Positions 1 to 8,552 are shown, numbered from the stretch's first letter. The stretch is 64,000 nucleotides of DNA from a bacterium 1XD42-54 (GCA_003612585.1 RAZH01000005.1:180201-244200), one strand, 5' to 3'. Made by a program: numbers and translations. Notes: a model not told the origin generated them from the letters alone.

Positions 1-981
1 CGCATCATATTCATAACGCAGCAGCTGCGTCTCCGATCCGTTTGCTACAGCCACATAAAAGTTCTGATTCAGAACAGCCATTCCAAGGAATAACACATTC
101 GGGTCTGAAAGGGAACTGAGTTTTCCATCCACCACCTGTTCTACGACACTGCCGCCCATCATATGCGAGAAAATTCCGTTCCGTGTACTGTAACACAGTC
201 TGCCCTCTTCGTCCTCCGTCATGGCGATCGCTGTTCCAAACGTCGTAGCTACCATATAACTGCCGCCTTGTGCGTACAGTGCTTCATCCAGTGCATCATC
301 TCTCATAATCGGTTCCCCGGTCGTCATATCATACCTAAGTAACTCGGACTCTCCCAATAAAAGCACTTCATTTCCACAGGCGCCGATCATATCGACAGTT
401 GCCGATGTAATCGTACTGCTTATCGCCCCCGTTTCTCCGTCCAGAACACTGACCCCGCTGTTATAAGAAAGACCGAGAAGCTGCCCCTGTCCGGAAAAAC
501 GAAGAATCATACCAATTCCGTCATCCATGGGCGTTTTCTGCGTATTTCCCTCCGCATCGAAAGACACAAAGCTGCAGTTTAAGTCAGCCTCTGACTCTGC
601 CCCGCCATCGTCCGACCCTTCCAGCAAAATACCGGCTCCGCCTCCTACCGGATTTAAAATCATACTTAAAAAATAATCATCCCCACTTACCTCCGAAAGC
701 CCGGCAGCTTTTTCCCAGGTCACGCCTCCGTCGCAACTGTCATACATTGCATACCCTTCCTCATCCGTTCCGATCATCCGAAGGCAGCCCTCACTCGTGC
801 GCACAATATCCCTGATAAAAAACTCTTCCGGAAGCTGCACCTGCGTTTCCAGGTAACGCCCCATTGCAGCCTCCTCTTCCTGCGCCAGCGCCGGTGTCAC
901 TGGCAACAAATTGGCAAGCACACAGGCGAAAGCCGTAACTGTGCAGACTCCTTTTCTGAAACGTCTTAAAATCTGATTCAT
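1..981 (-). CDS. Secreted propeller-like protein, partial (C-terminus beyond left edge)
   Basis: An open frame of 327 codons runs from an ATG at 981 to the left edge without a stop. The start has a perfect AGGAGG ribosome site seven bases upstream. Residues 1-35 form a classic Sec signal peptide (basic start MNQILRRFRKG, hydrophobic core, cleavage at TPALA/QEEE). The mature part has repeated short beta-strand phrases typical of WD40/BNR-like beta-propellers: CDGGVTWEKA (an Asp-box-like turn) near residue 80, then LLGLSYNSGVSVLDGETG and LLLGESELLRYDMTTGE. No catalytic motif is visible. It diverges from a two-component system over 258 bases, so it may be an extracytoplasmic partner or target of that system. 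That link is inference. The exact family is unrecognised. Confidence 0.75.
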   Translation of the reverse strand, partial: MNQILRRFRKGVCTVTAFACVLANLLPVTPALAQEEEAAMGRYLETQVQLPEEFFIRDIVRTSEGCLRMIGTDEEGYAMYDSCDGGVTWEKAAGLSEVSGDDYFLSMILNPVGGGAGILLEGSDDGGAESEADLNCSFVSFDAEGNTQKTPMDDGIGMILRFSGQGQLLGLSYNSGVSVLDGETGAISSTITSATVDMIGACGNEVLLLGESELLRYDMTTGEPIMRDDALDEALYAQGGSYMVATTFGTAIAMTEDEEGRLCYSTRNGIFSHMMGGSVVEQVVDGKLSSLSDPNVLFLGMAVLNQNFYVAVANGSETQLLRYEYDA

Positions 982-1118
982 AATATTCCTCCTCACATTC
1001 TTTTCTCCACACATCACAAAGTCCCCTCATTTGTCACAGGTAAATGTAAAAACTTAGCTGAAATCATCCCCTGCGACACACAGCCCTTCTGGCTGCACTG
1101 TACCAAGCCTAACATCTG

Positions 1119-1181
1119 TTCCTCTAAAAATTATCTAAATGAATTATGAAATTTAGAGGAATTATAGAGTTTTTTCCTCTA
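1119..1181. promoter_or_regulatory. Three copies of the octamer TTCCTCTA in the divergent promoter region
   Basis: The 258-base gap between the secreted protein and the response regulator gene holds TTCCTCTA at 1119-1126 and 1174-1181 and its exact complement TAGAGGAA at 1154-1161. The first and second copies form the inverted pair CCTCTAAA (1121-1128) / TTTAGAGG (1152-1159). The second and third form a palindrome with a 12-base spacer. A TATGAT-like -10 box follows at 1187-1192. The arrangement suggests a response-regulator operator controlling one or both divergent units. It was seen by eye and not tested. Confidence 0.5.
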
Positions 1182-1239
1182 TTTTATATGATATAGTTAA
1201 GAAAAGAATTGACAAAAATAAAAATCAGGTGAAATAATT

Positions 1240-1923
1240 ATGCGCATACTGTTAATCGAAGACGATCTCGCCCTCTGCCGTTCTTTGAGCCTGATGCTCC
1301 AACAGGAAGGATTTTCTGTCACTGTTTCAAACGACGGCGAAGAAGGACTTTTTTATATATTGGAAAATGCACATGATCTGGTTCTGCTGGACCGGATGCT
1401 GCCCGAACTGGACGGACTTGAGGTGCTGCGCCAGGCCCGGAAAAAACACGTCACTGTGCCGATCATTTTTCTGACCGCTCTGGGCACTTTAAATGAACGT
1501 ATTACTGGACTGGACTGCGGTGCAGATGACTACATTGTAAAACCTTTTGCCTTTGAAGAGCTGATGGCCCGCATTCGCTGTATCTGCCGCAGACCGCAGC
1601 GACTGACCGAATCAAATTGCCTTTCCTTCGGGGATCTCGCCTACGATCCGAATCAGAACCTGCTTTCCTGCAGGGATAAAAGCTGTACCCTCTCCAGGCG
1701 CGAGGGCGATCTTCTGTCTCTTTTCCTGAAAAATACCGGGCAGATCTTGCCGCGCGCTACCATTTTGCTGCGTGTCTGGGGTCCGGATTCAGAAATTGAG
1801 GACGGCAATCTCGACAACTATATTCACTTTCTGCGCCGCCGTCTAAAATCCATAGATACCAGCGTACAGCTGAAAACCGTACGCGGCGTAGGATACTGCC
1901 TTACGACTACACAAGGAGCCTGA
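1240..1923 (+). CDS. OmpR-family response regulator
   Basis: This 227-residue protein has the standard two-domain OmpR/PhoB layout. The receiver domain (about 1-118) has the acidic pocket EDD at 8-9, the phosphoacceptor D51 in LLDRMLP, T79 in FLTALG and K101 in IVKPF. The C-terminal winged helix (about 128-222) ends with the usual LKTVRGVGY wing. The start is preceded by AGGTGA. The histidine kinase gene starts one base after its TGA, so the two are co-transcribed and almost certainly act as a pair. The octamer repeats upstream are a plausible site for autoregulation. The signal and target genes are not known. Confidence 0.93.
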   Translation: MRILLIEDDLALCRSLSLMLQQEGFSVTVSNDGEEGLFYILENAHDLVLLDRMLPELDGLEVLRQARKKHVTVPIIFLTALGTLNERITGLDCGADDYIVKPFAFEELMARIRCICRRPQRLTESNCLSFGDLAYDPNQNLLSCRDKSCTLSRREGDLLSLFLKNTGQILPRATILLRVWGPDSEIEDGNLDNYIHFLRRRLKSIDTSVQLKTVRGVGYCLTTTQGA

Positions 1924-1924
1924 C

Positions 1925-3235
1925 ATGTTCTCGAAACTTCACTTGCAGCTTACTGCATTATGTATTTCTATTACCGGACTGATTCTTGCTGTCCTTACGA
2001 CAGTCTGCCTTTTTATTTCTGAATCCGGCATTCGCAGCGCCGAGGACTTGTCGTTTGAGTCAAATCTAAACGTTATGTACCAAAATCTGGAGCAGCAGGT
2101 TTCTCTGTCACATAACTGGATTCGCCAGATGGAATACAACTATCATGTATCTTTACAGATTTTCGACAACGGCACTCCGCTTTTCTTTCAGTCCCTGGAC
2201 CGGTCCGATATTCCGGAATCCCTCTGGGAACAGACCAGAGAAAAGGCGCTTACCGACTACGGCATTAATCTCAACGAACCTGCTACGCTGGGCGTTCTGG
2301 CGCAACACAGGGAATTTACCATCAGGGATAAAAATAAGGAGGCTTACTCAGCCTCCGTTGCCCTGATCCCCCGCTCCGGCGGAAGCATCGGCGTTATCAT
2401 TCTTCATCCGCTCTCTGCTATGAACCAGCGGATTCTGCGACAGAGAATCGCGTTTCTCGCCGCTGACCTGGCCGCTCTTGTCCTGCTCGGAATTTTTTAC
2501 TGGCTTTTTACGTCACGTATGATACGGCCGCTACGCGAAAACCAGAAAAAGCAAGTGCAGTTTGTCGCGTCCGCCTCCCATGAGCTGCGCTCGCCGCTTA
2601 CCGTCATACTCAGCAACGTGGCAGCAGTAAAAAACGGCATACTGCCAAATGACCATCAGTTCTTAAATACGATTTATTCGGAAGGAAACCGAATGTCCCG
2701 TCTGATCACGGATATGTTACAGCTTGCCAGCGCGGACAATCATACTTGGAGCATGCAGCCTTCCCTTGTGGAACTGGATACACTCCTGCTTGAGACCTGG
2801 GAAAACTTTGAATCCATGGCGACTACCAGGCAGCTGCGCTGGGAAATCACGCTGCCCGAAGATGCAGTTCCCCGCTGTACCTGTGACCCGCAGCGAATCC
2901 GCCAGCTTCTATCGATTCTCATCGATAATGCATTCTGTTATACTCCGGAAGGCGGTACTGTGCGCCTGTCACTGTCCAAAAATGCCGCGGACGCCCGCCC
3001 TGCAAGTTCTTTTTTTATCTCCGTCAGCGACAATGGCCCCGGTATTCCAGACAATCAAAAAGGCGCTGTCTTTGAACGGTTCCAGCGCCTTGACGCCTCC
3101 CGGCGTGATAAATCTCATTTCGGCCTTGGCCTTTGTATCGCGAAAGAAATCGCGGTTTTGCATAAAGGACGTCTTCTGCTTTCTGATACGCCGGGCGGAG
3201 GAGCCACCTTTACGCTTGTGCTGCCGAAAGGATAA
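1925..3235 (+). CDS. Sensor histidine kinase, membrane-bound
   Basis: This 436-residue kinase has a membrane helix at about 9-31, an extracellular sensor region of about 145 residues, and a second helix at about 176-195. A short linker leads to the HisKA domain with the phospho-accepting H219 in SASHELRSPLTV. The catalytic domain shows an N box (IDNAFCYTPEGG), G1 (DNGPGIP), F box (FERFQR) and G2 (GLGLCIA). All motifs look intact, so it should be active on the adjacent regulator. The helix-to-HisKA link is short and no clear HAMP domain is seen. The sensor region resembles no family I can name. Confidence 0.93.
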   Translation: MFSKLHLQLTALCISITGLILAVLTTVCLFISESGIRSAEDLSFESNLNVMYQNLEQQVSLSHNWIRQMEYNYHVSLQIFDNGTPLFFQSLDRSDIPESLWEQTREKALTDYGINLNEPATLGVLAQHREFTIRDKNKEAYSASVALIPRSGGSIGVIILHPLSAMNQRILRQRIAFLAADLAALVLLGIFYWLFTSRMIRPLRENQKKQVQFVASASHELRSPLTVILSNVAAVKNGILPNDHQFLNTIYSEGNRMSRLITDMLQLASADNHTWSMQPSLVELDTLLLETWENFESMATTRQLRWEITLPEDAVPRCTCDPQRIRQLLSILIDNAFCYTPEGGTVRLSLSKNAADARPASSFFISVSDNGPGIPDNQKGAVFERFQRLDASRRDKSHFGLGLCIAKEIAVLHKGRLLLSDTPGGGATFTLVLPKG

Positions 3236-3277
3236 CTTTTACAAAATCTGTTTAAATACTATACCCAAATATCCGGC

Positions 3278-5086
3278 CTATTTTTCTGTTTGCTCCTTGA
3301 CTTCCATCACGCTCATGTAGGCCGGACGTATAATCTTACCCATGCAGATCTGCTCCTCAATGCGATGCGCACTCCATCCCACGATGCGGGCAATCGCAAA
3401 AATCGGTGTGTATAATTCAACCGGAATCCCGAGCATCTGATACACAAAGCCGCTGTAGAAGTCCACATTCGGGCTCACGCCCTTGAAAATTTTGCGCTGT
3501 TTTGCAATCAGCTTCGGTGCAATCTCTTCGATATTATTGTACAGCGCCATATCCACCTGGCGGTGCTTTTCTACTGCAAGCATTTCCACGAATTTCTTAA
3601 AAATGCGCTCTCTCGGATCGGAAAGCGAGTACACGGCATGTCCCATTCCATAAATGAGCCCCTTCCCGTCAAATGCCTCGCCGGCCAACAGCTTTGCAAG
3701 ATAATGCTCGATCTCATCCTTATCTTCAAAATCACGGACATTTGTCCGGATATCTTCCATCATTTCCATAACCTTAATATTCGCACCACCGTGCTTCGGC
3801 CCCTTCAGCGAGGACATCGCAGCTGCAATCGCGGAATACGTATCCGTGCCGGAGGATGTGACAACACGCGTAGTGAAGGTCGAATTGTTACCGCCGCCGT
3901 GCTCCATATGCAGCATCAGCGCCGTATCAAGTACCTTTGCTTCCAGCTTCGTGTACTGCCTGTCCGCGCGCAGCATAAGCAGAATATTTTCTGCTGTGGA
4001 CAGGTCATGATCCGGCCGGTGAATATACATACTGTCATTCTGCTCATAGTGATTATACGCATGGTACCCATACACGGCAAGCATCGGGAATGTACTGATC
4101 AACTGAATGCACTGGCGCAGACTGTTTCCAAGCTCCGTATCGGTTGCACGGTTGTCATACGAAGCAAGCGTCAGAATACTTCTCGTCATGGAATTCATAA
4201 TATCACTGCTCGGCGCCTTCATAATCACATCTCTCGTAAAGTTTGTCGGAAGATGACACGCCTCCGCCAGTATTTTTTTGAACTCAAACAGCTCCTGATG
4301 ATTCGGCTTTTCCCCGAACAACAACAGGTATGCCGTTGCTTCAAATCCAAAGCTGTCCTCATCCAGCTCCTGCACCAGACTCTCAATCGGGTACCCCCGG
4401 TACCAGAGTCTTCCGTCACACGGTGTCTTTACACCGTCTTTCATCTCAAACGATTCAATCCTGGAAATATTGGTAAGACCTGTCAGGACGCCCTTTCCAT
4501 TTTGGTCACGAAGCCCGCGGTATACGCCGTAATCCTGGTAAAGCTGGTCCGAAATCGTATCATTCTTCTGACAAATTTCTTTCTGTCTCTCCGCGTAGCC
4601 TGTCATCTTCTCTTCATAATTCATTCGCATCTGCCTCCTTTGATTCCTGCGCAGATCGGATGCGCACTCCATATTCTGCGTCATCTTTACCGCTACCTCA
4701 TACAACACACGTCTCTCCTCCTGCGTGATCCCGTCAAAAACCACAGCAGTCATGTCCTCCCACATTTTTTCAATGGAGCGAACAATCTCTTCTGCCTGCG
4801 CAGTCAGCACAAAATGTACACTGCGCCGGTCCTTTTCATCCGGAACAAACGCAAGCAGCCCAAGACCGGCCAGATGCTCCGCGGACTGGGAAATATGCCC
4901 TTTCGTCAGCTTGTACGCCTGCCGCAGCTCTTTTGACGTATTGCTTCCCCCGAAGCGATGAAGATAATACAGAATCTCCACATCAATCTTTCGCAAACCA
5001 TACTGTTCCCGAAACACAGCAGCTCTGCTCTCAAGAAGCTGCTTGTACTCTCTTCCATGAAGCAATACCTCAATCGGTCCTTCCAT
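3278..5086 (-). CDS. MarR-type regulator fused in frame to citrate synthase
   Basis: One uninterrupted frame of 602 residues. Residues 1 to about 150 are a MarR-family winged helix (LRKIDVEILYYLHRF, then SNTSKELRQAYKLTKGHISQ, and the wing VPDEKDRRSVHF), a whole MarR by length. Residues from about 155 are a full citrate synthase (EC 2.3.3.1 or 2-methylcitrate class). It has the catalytic His of GPKHGGAN, the His of GMGHAVYS and the Asp of NVDFYSG, the standard triad. The start is ATG 5086 with GGGAGG upstream. A second strong site (AAAGGAGG) lies at the domain junction, so a separate citrate synthase of 448 residues from ATG 4624 is also likely. MarR and citrate synthase are normally separate genes. 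Either this is a bifunctional regulator-enzyme, or the MarR gene has lost its stop codon. Confidence 0.85.
   Translation of the reverse strand: MEGPIEVLLHGREYKQLLESRAAVFREQYGLRKIDVEILYYLHRFGGSNTSKELRQAYKLTKGHISQSAEHLAGLGLLAFVPDEKDRRSVHFVLTAQAEEIVRSIEKMWEDMTAVVFDGITQEERRVLYEVAVKMTQNMECASDLRRNQRRQMRMNYEEKMTGYAERQKEICQKNDTISDQLYQDYGVYRGLRDQNGKGVLTGLTNISRIESFEMKDGVKTPCDGRLWYRGYPIESLVQELDEDSFGFEATAYLLLFGEKPNHQELFEFKKILAEACHLPTNFTRDVIMKAPSSDIMNSMTRSILTLASYDNRATDTELGNSLRQCIQLISTFPMLAVYGYHAYNHYEQNDSMYIHRPDHDLSTAENILLMLRADRQYTKLEAKVLDTALMLHMEHGGGNNSTFTTRVVTSSGTDTYSAIAAAMSSLKGPKHGGANIKVMEMMEDIRTNVRDFEDKDEIEHYLAKLLAGEAFDGKGLIYGMGHAVYSLSDPRERIFKKFVEMLAVEKHRQVDMALYNNIEEIAPKLIAKQRKIFKGVSPNVDFYSGFVYQMLGIPVELYTPIFAIARIVGWSAHRIEEQICMGKIIRPAYMSVMEVKEQTEK
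4622..4641 (-). promoter_or_regulatory. Internal ribosome site and start for free-standing citrate synthase
   Basis: At the join of the MarR and citrate synthase domains the minus strand reads AAAGGAGG (4641-4634), followed nine bases later by ATG at 4624 (MNYEEKMTG). Another in-frame ATG lies closer, at 4630. This is as strong as any start in the window. It predicts a second product of about 448 residues, the normal length of clostridial citrate synthases. Confidence 0.7.
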
Positions 5087-5102
5087 CGTTTCCTCCCGGA
5101 TC

Positions 5103-5144
5103 GCTGCATAACAGGACTTCAAAATCCTGTCTCTGTTATGCAGC
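5103..5144 (-). promoter_or_regulatory. Leader hairpin before the MarR-citrate synthase gene
   Basis: A perfect 12-base inverted repeat (GCTGCATAACAG at 5103-5114, CTGTTATGCAGC at 5133-5144) encloses an inner ACAGGA/TCCTGT pair that could compete with the outer stem. It lies in the transcribed leader and ends six bases before the GGGAGG ribosome site, so it could act on translation or RNA stability. No U-run follows, so it is not an ordinary terminator. Confidence 0.55.
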
Positions 5145-5149
5145 AATAT

Positions 5150-5167
5150 TTGTTTAATTTTAAACAA
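5150..5167. promoter_or_regulatory. MarR-type palindromic operator
   Basis: TTGTTTAATTTTAAACAA is an 8-2-8 palindrome of the length and A/T-rich TTG...CAA style bound by MarR dimers. It starts about eight bases past the -10 box, over the likely transcription start of the MarR-citrate synthase gene. This fits direct autorepression by the MarR domain. The link is inferred from position and form. Confidence 0.65.
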
Positions 5168-5175
5168 TATACAAG

Positions 5176-5204
5176 AGGATACCATAAAGAAGACAAATCT
5201 GCAA
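5176..5204 (-). promoter_or_regulatory. Sigma-A-type promoter of the MarR-citrate synthase gene
   Basis: On the minus strand TTGCAG (5204-5199) and TATCCT (5181-5176) are separated by 17 bases. Transcription would begin close to the palindromic operator, leaving a leader of roughly 80 bases that contains the hairpin. Confidence 0.55.
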
Positions 5205-5256
5205 GTAAATCCTTTTTATTTTTAATCAAAATATCATAATACACAAAAACCAGCTT

Positions 5257-6048
5257 TTACATTTCCCGCTCCAAAACCTGCATTCCCTGCGCATCAATCA
5301 AATAATCGCTCCAATATACAAGCTCTGAAACCGGAACCAGTTCATACCCCTGCTCCTGAAGCCGCCAAATCACAGTTTCCAGCGCCTGCGCCGTATAATT
5401 CGCGTCGCTGTGCATGCGAATTATAGAACCTCCTGAGAGCTGCGGATCTTCTGTTGCCTTTTTAATTATGGATTCGATTCCGTAATCCTTCCAGTCCTCT
5501 GTGTCCACATTCCATTCTATGGGAAGGTACCCGCTCTGCTTCACCGTTCCAAGCAGTTCTCCGCTATAATCTCCATACGGCGCCCGGAATACCTTCATCT
5601 CCTTGCCGGTCAGCTGCTGTACGCTGCTGTGTACCTGCTGAAGCTCTGCCTGTATCTCGGCCTTGGAAAGTTTCCCCATATCTGTGTGATTCTGGCTGCG
5701 GTTTCCCAGCTCATGTCCTCTTGCCGCTATTTCTTTGACATATTCCGGATATTGGTCCACCCAGTTTCCTGTCACAAAAAAGGTAGCTTTAACACCATAT
5801 TTATCCAATATATTCAAAATCGGCTCTATCTGTCCTGTACCAAAAGACGCCTCAAACGTAAGCGCCGCCTTTTTTTCCTGCGTCTGTACGCAGCACACCG
5901 GCCCCTTCCAGCCACTTACCGTACTGCTCGTCGTTATTGTCCTTTGATTCGTCACGTACGCCCCCATAAAAAACACGAGGGAACACAGGCAAACCAGCCC
6001 AAGTCCCCTCATTCGGTACCATGCAATCTGATATTTCTCTTTCTCCAT
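5257..6048 (-). CDS. PdaB-like polysaccharide deacetylase with altered active-site motifs
   Basis: This 263-residue protein has an N-terminal signal anchor (about 13-32) and one NodB/CE4 domain of the PdaB sporulation type. Visible motifs are LTFEASFG (usually TFD[DI]), KATFFVTGNWV, GHELGNRSQNH (usually NHxxxH), FRAPYG, WNVDTEDW and IIRMH. The first motif has Glu-Ala where the metal and catalytic Asp normally sit. One His of the HxxxH pair is Arg. It may therefore be catalytically weak, or act differently from peptidoglycan deacetylases such as PgdA. PdaB relatives are known to deviate in motif 1, so this is not proof of inactivity. The upstream neighbour is a pseudogene 95 bases away. Confidence 0.8.
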   Translation of the reverse strand: MEKEKYQIAWYRMRGLGLVCLCSLVFFMGAYVTNQRTITTSSTVSGWKGPVCCVQTQEKKAALTFEASFGTGQIEPILNILDKYGVKATFFVTGNWVDQYPEYVKEIAARGHELGNRSQNHTDMGKLSKAEIQAELQQVHSSVQQLTGKEMKVFRAPYGDYSGELLGTVKQSGYLPIEWNVDTEDWKDYGIESIIKKATEDPQLSGGSIIRMHSDANYTAQALETVIWRLQEQGYELVPVSELVYWSDYLIDAQGMQVLEREM

Positions 6049-6143
6049 CTGTTATCCGTCCTGAAGTTTCTTACTAAAGTATATGAGAAACTCCCGGATA
6101 TCATGATATCTGTCACAGGATATCTTTTTCAGACAGACAATTT

Positions 6144-6920
6144 TTACTGATTAAAATACAGGCTCTCTGCGACAAGCTTCCGTGTCAGCTCCGCTGCCGC
6201 ATCTTCCAGATATCCCGGAAGGTACTTTTTATTGCTTCCCTGGCCGCCTTCCACAGTAATCAGATCCGTGGAATGATATCCTGTTTGCTGATTATCTCTG
6301 GTCCAGCAAAGATTTACCCACAGAGTATCGTCCACCGGAGACTGGCTGATTACGCCCGCGCCAATCTCATTGAACATTTCTCCCGGAAATCCGACAAGCG
6401 CAACCTTTCCGATACGCAGAACCTGAAGATCCACCGGATATTCTCCCGCCTCAGAAGATGGTATCATTGTCTGGCCGTATTCAAATGCAAGATCCGCATT
6501 TCCAGTCTCAACACTCGTAAAACGCATCACTGCAAGCGTTTTATCTGAAAATCCCTCAAAATTATCGCCCTGCGCCCAGTAATACGTTCCGTCTGCCTTC
6601 GTGTACTTAGCATTCCGGTTCACATTCATATAACAGTTCGAATAACCGATTCCCATTGTAACAGGCTCCAGGTTCGCCAGCGCCTCATCTGCCGCATCCA
6701 TCATCTGGTCATATACGAGACGTCCCCATTTATGAAGATTGTCCACTTCCTCATCTTCTTCAAAGGTAAGATAGCTCATATCAATTTCATTTGTAATTTC
6801 CGGCGCCGCATGCGCATGCGTTGCAGTATAAAATATCGCATCCAGCGGAACGCCTGTATGCTCGCTCAGCTCCTGTGCAAACAATGATATGCTCCCTCCT
6901 AAGCAGCAAGTTTTATTATT
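6144..6920 (-). pseudogene. Neutral ceramidase-like protein, 5' end lost
   Basis: The last 246 residues match the neutral/alkaline ceramidase N-terminal domain family: the zinc-site phrase TATHAHAAPE, then GYSNCYMNVNRNAKY and VALVGFPGEMFNEIG. Family members in bacteria are usually 400 residues or longer and begin well upstream of the THxHxxP motif. Here the frame continues into the adjacent inverted-repeat element and hits TGA at 6921-6923. The only start in range is a TTG at 6884 without a ribosome site. I read this as a gene decapitated at the element, leaving a 3' remnant. It could still be translated as a short product, but it would lack half the metal site. Confidence 0.7.
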
Positions 6921-6950
6921 TCACTTGTCTACCTAGAAGGGAGCATATCA
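6885..6950. repeat. 66-bp inverted-repeat element (MITE-like or fused insertion-sequence ends)
   Basis: TGATATGCTCCCT (6885-6897) is matched perfectly by AGGGAGCATATCA (6938-6950). The similarity of the two arms continues inward to about 27 bases with a few differences. Only some 10 bases lie between the arms. The right arm reads GGTAGACAAGTG inward, similar in style to the ends of IS3/IS150-group elements. It sits exactly where the ceramidase-like frame is broken. No clear target duplication is seen on the flanks. A solo pair of insertion-sequence ends left after deletion, or a very small MITE, would both fit. Confidence 0.65.
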
Positions 6951-6977
6951 AAGCGACAGCCACCTTTTTCATAATTA

Positions 6978-8375
6978 TCACCCAAAATCATCACAGAGCA
7001 GTAAATCATCCCGCTTTGCAGCCACCTGTTTCAGTTCCTCTGTAAAACCTGATGCGCCAAAAAGTACATACCACACACGCCTTGTGTTCTTTCTCCACCC
7101 CACGCGCTCAGACTTTTCTTCCAGACGGTGCAGCACGCCAATATCCACTGGTTCCTGCCAGAACTTGCATTCACCCAGTATCAGATGGTTCCCCTCCGGG
7201 TCAATTGCTGCGATATCAATTTCATCCTTAGAATCCCACCAGCGCCCGATTTGTGAAAAATGAAACGGCCAACAGTCCCTGGCATTCATGTCCCACATCC
7301 GCTCCTGGCATACATCCTCATAGACGTAGGCAATATGGCTTCTGACCAGGCTTTTACGGATTTTGCCCATAACCACCTCACCGTTGCCACTTTCAATCAA
7401 ACTCCGATTCGGATACACAAAACCAAACCAAAACCGGATATAATTATCTTTAATCTTGTAAAGGCCTTTTTTGCTTTTTTCCGGATTTTCTTCCGTAACA
7501 GGCACTTCACGTTCCAGGATATCAAGGTCAATTAGTGTTTTCAGATACTTTGTCAGGCTAGTCGCTTTCACTTCCAGCACAGTGGCAATCGCAGAAATCC
7601 TCCTGTTGCCTGCAGTAATCGCTTTAATAACAGAAAAATAACTGCCGATTTCCGAAACCTCCTGCTGAAGCAGGAAATTCGGTTCATCATACAGATAGCC
7701 GGAACGATTCAGCACATTGCGCCAGATGGCAGTATAAATATCCTTGCTCTCCGAAAACAGTTCGATATATTTGGGAACACCGCCTGTTATGGCATACATT
7801 TCAATCAGTTCGCGACGATTCTTGTCAGGAAAAAACTCAGAATAATACTTAAATGGAATCTGTGTCAACCGGATCTGTGCCGTCCGCCGTCCGTAGAGAG
7901 GGCTGCTGTAAGCAAGCGTCTGTGATTCCATCATGGAAATAAGCGAACCGCAGAGAATTACCATGACGGATTTGTCCTTCAGAATTTCCTCCCATATCCG
8001 CTGGAAAATGGACGGGAATGCAGGATTGGCCTTCCCGATATACTGAAATTCATCTATCACAATAATCGGCTTGCTTTCAAAAGGCGTATCCATCAGTGCT
8101 TTGAAGATGACATCCCACTTTTTTACGTCTGCATTTTGCAGCAAATCACTGCCGATAAACTCCGCCGCCTTTTCCTTGAATACCCGCCGGTTTTGTACTT
8201 CAGACTCCTCGCTGGCAAGGAAGAACAACGCCTTTTTATCCCTGATAAATTCAGAAATCAACGTCGTTTTCCCCACCCTGCGACGCCCGTACAGTACGAC
8301 CAGTGAACTGCCGTTCCGTTCATATTCGTTCTGCAAAGTTTCCATTTCCGCTTCGCGATCAATAAATTTTTCCAC
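6978..8375 (-). CDS. AAA ATPase of the archaeal-ATPase/DUF234 family
   Basis: This 465-residue protein starts at GTG 8375 behind AGAGAGG. The N-terminal NTPase domain has Walker A GRRRVGKTT (about 31-39) and Walker B IIVIDEFQYIG (about 107). A helix-turn-helix region follows (ISAIATVLEVKATSLTKYLKTL). The C-terminal DUF234 part has the PD-(D/E)XK-like pattern KDEIDIAAIDPEGNHLILGECKFW, with the acidic residues and Lys intact. Such proteins are common, usually solitary, and of unclear function; a defence or toxin role has been suggested for relatives. A second, more degenerate member lies at 43067. It stands alone between the pseudogene and the ferredoxin gene. Confidence 0.88.
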   Translation of the reverse strand: MEKFIDREAEMETLQNEYERNGSSLVVLYGRRRVGKTTLISEFIRDKKALFFLASEESEVQNRRVFKEKAAEFIGSDLLQNADVKKWDVIFKALMDTPFESKPIIVIDEFQYIGKANPAFPSIFQRIWEEILKDKSVMVILCGSLISMMESQTLAYSSPLYGRRTAQIRLTQIPFKYYSEFFPDKNRRELIEMYAITGGVPKYIELFSESKDIYTAIWRNVLNRSGYLYDEPNFLLQQEVSEIGSYFSVIKAITAGNRRISAIATVLEVKATSLTKYLKTLIDLDILEREVPVTEENPEKSKKGLYKIKDNYIRFWFGFVYPNRSLIESGNGEVVMGKIRKSLVRSHIAYVYEDVCQERMWDMNARDCWPFHFSQIGRWWDSKDEIDIAAIDPEGNHLILGECKFWQEPVDIGVLHRLEEKSERVGWRKNTRRVWYVLFGASGFTEELKQVAAKRDDLLLCDDFG

Positions 8376-8552
8376 GGTGACACCTCTCTTTCTGTTTAGA
8401 TTATACTACAGATTATTATAATTTCAATCATAATAATCCAAGAGGACGCTGATAAATCATTGTTTTCTCAGAATCCTCGGCAAGGAAAACGCTATAATCA
8501 GCTTTTCCCTGGTCATGCAGAAAGCACAGCAGCACTCCAAAATATGTTTCTG

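Noticed and set aside
3563..4936. A 457-codon open frame on the plus strand opposite citrate synthase
   Set aside because: It is antisense to a gene with clear catalytic motifs, has no ribosome site, and its composition (rich in His, Arg, Leu, Cys) is typical of a reverse-frame shadow.
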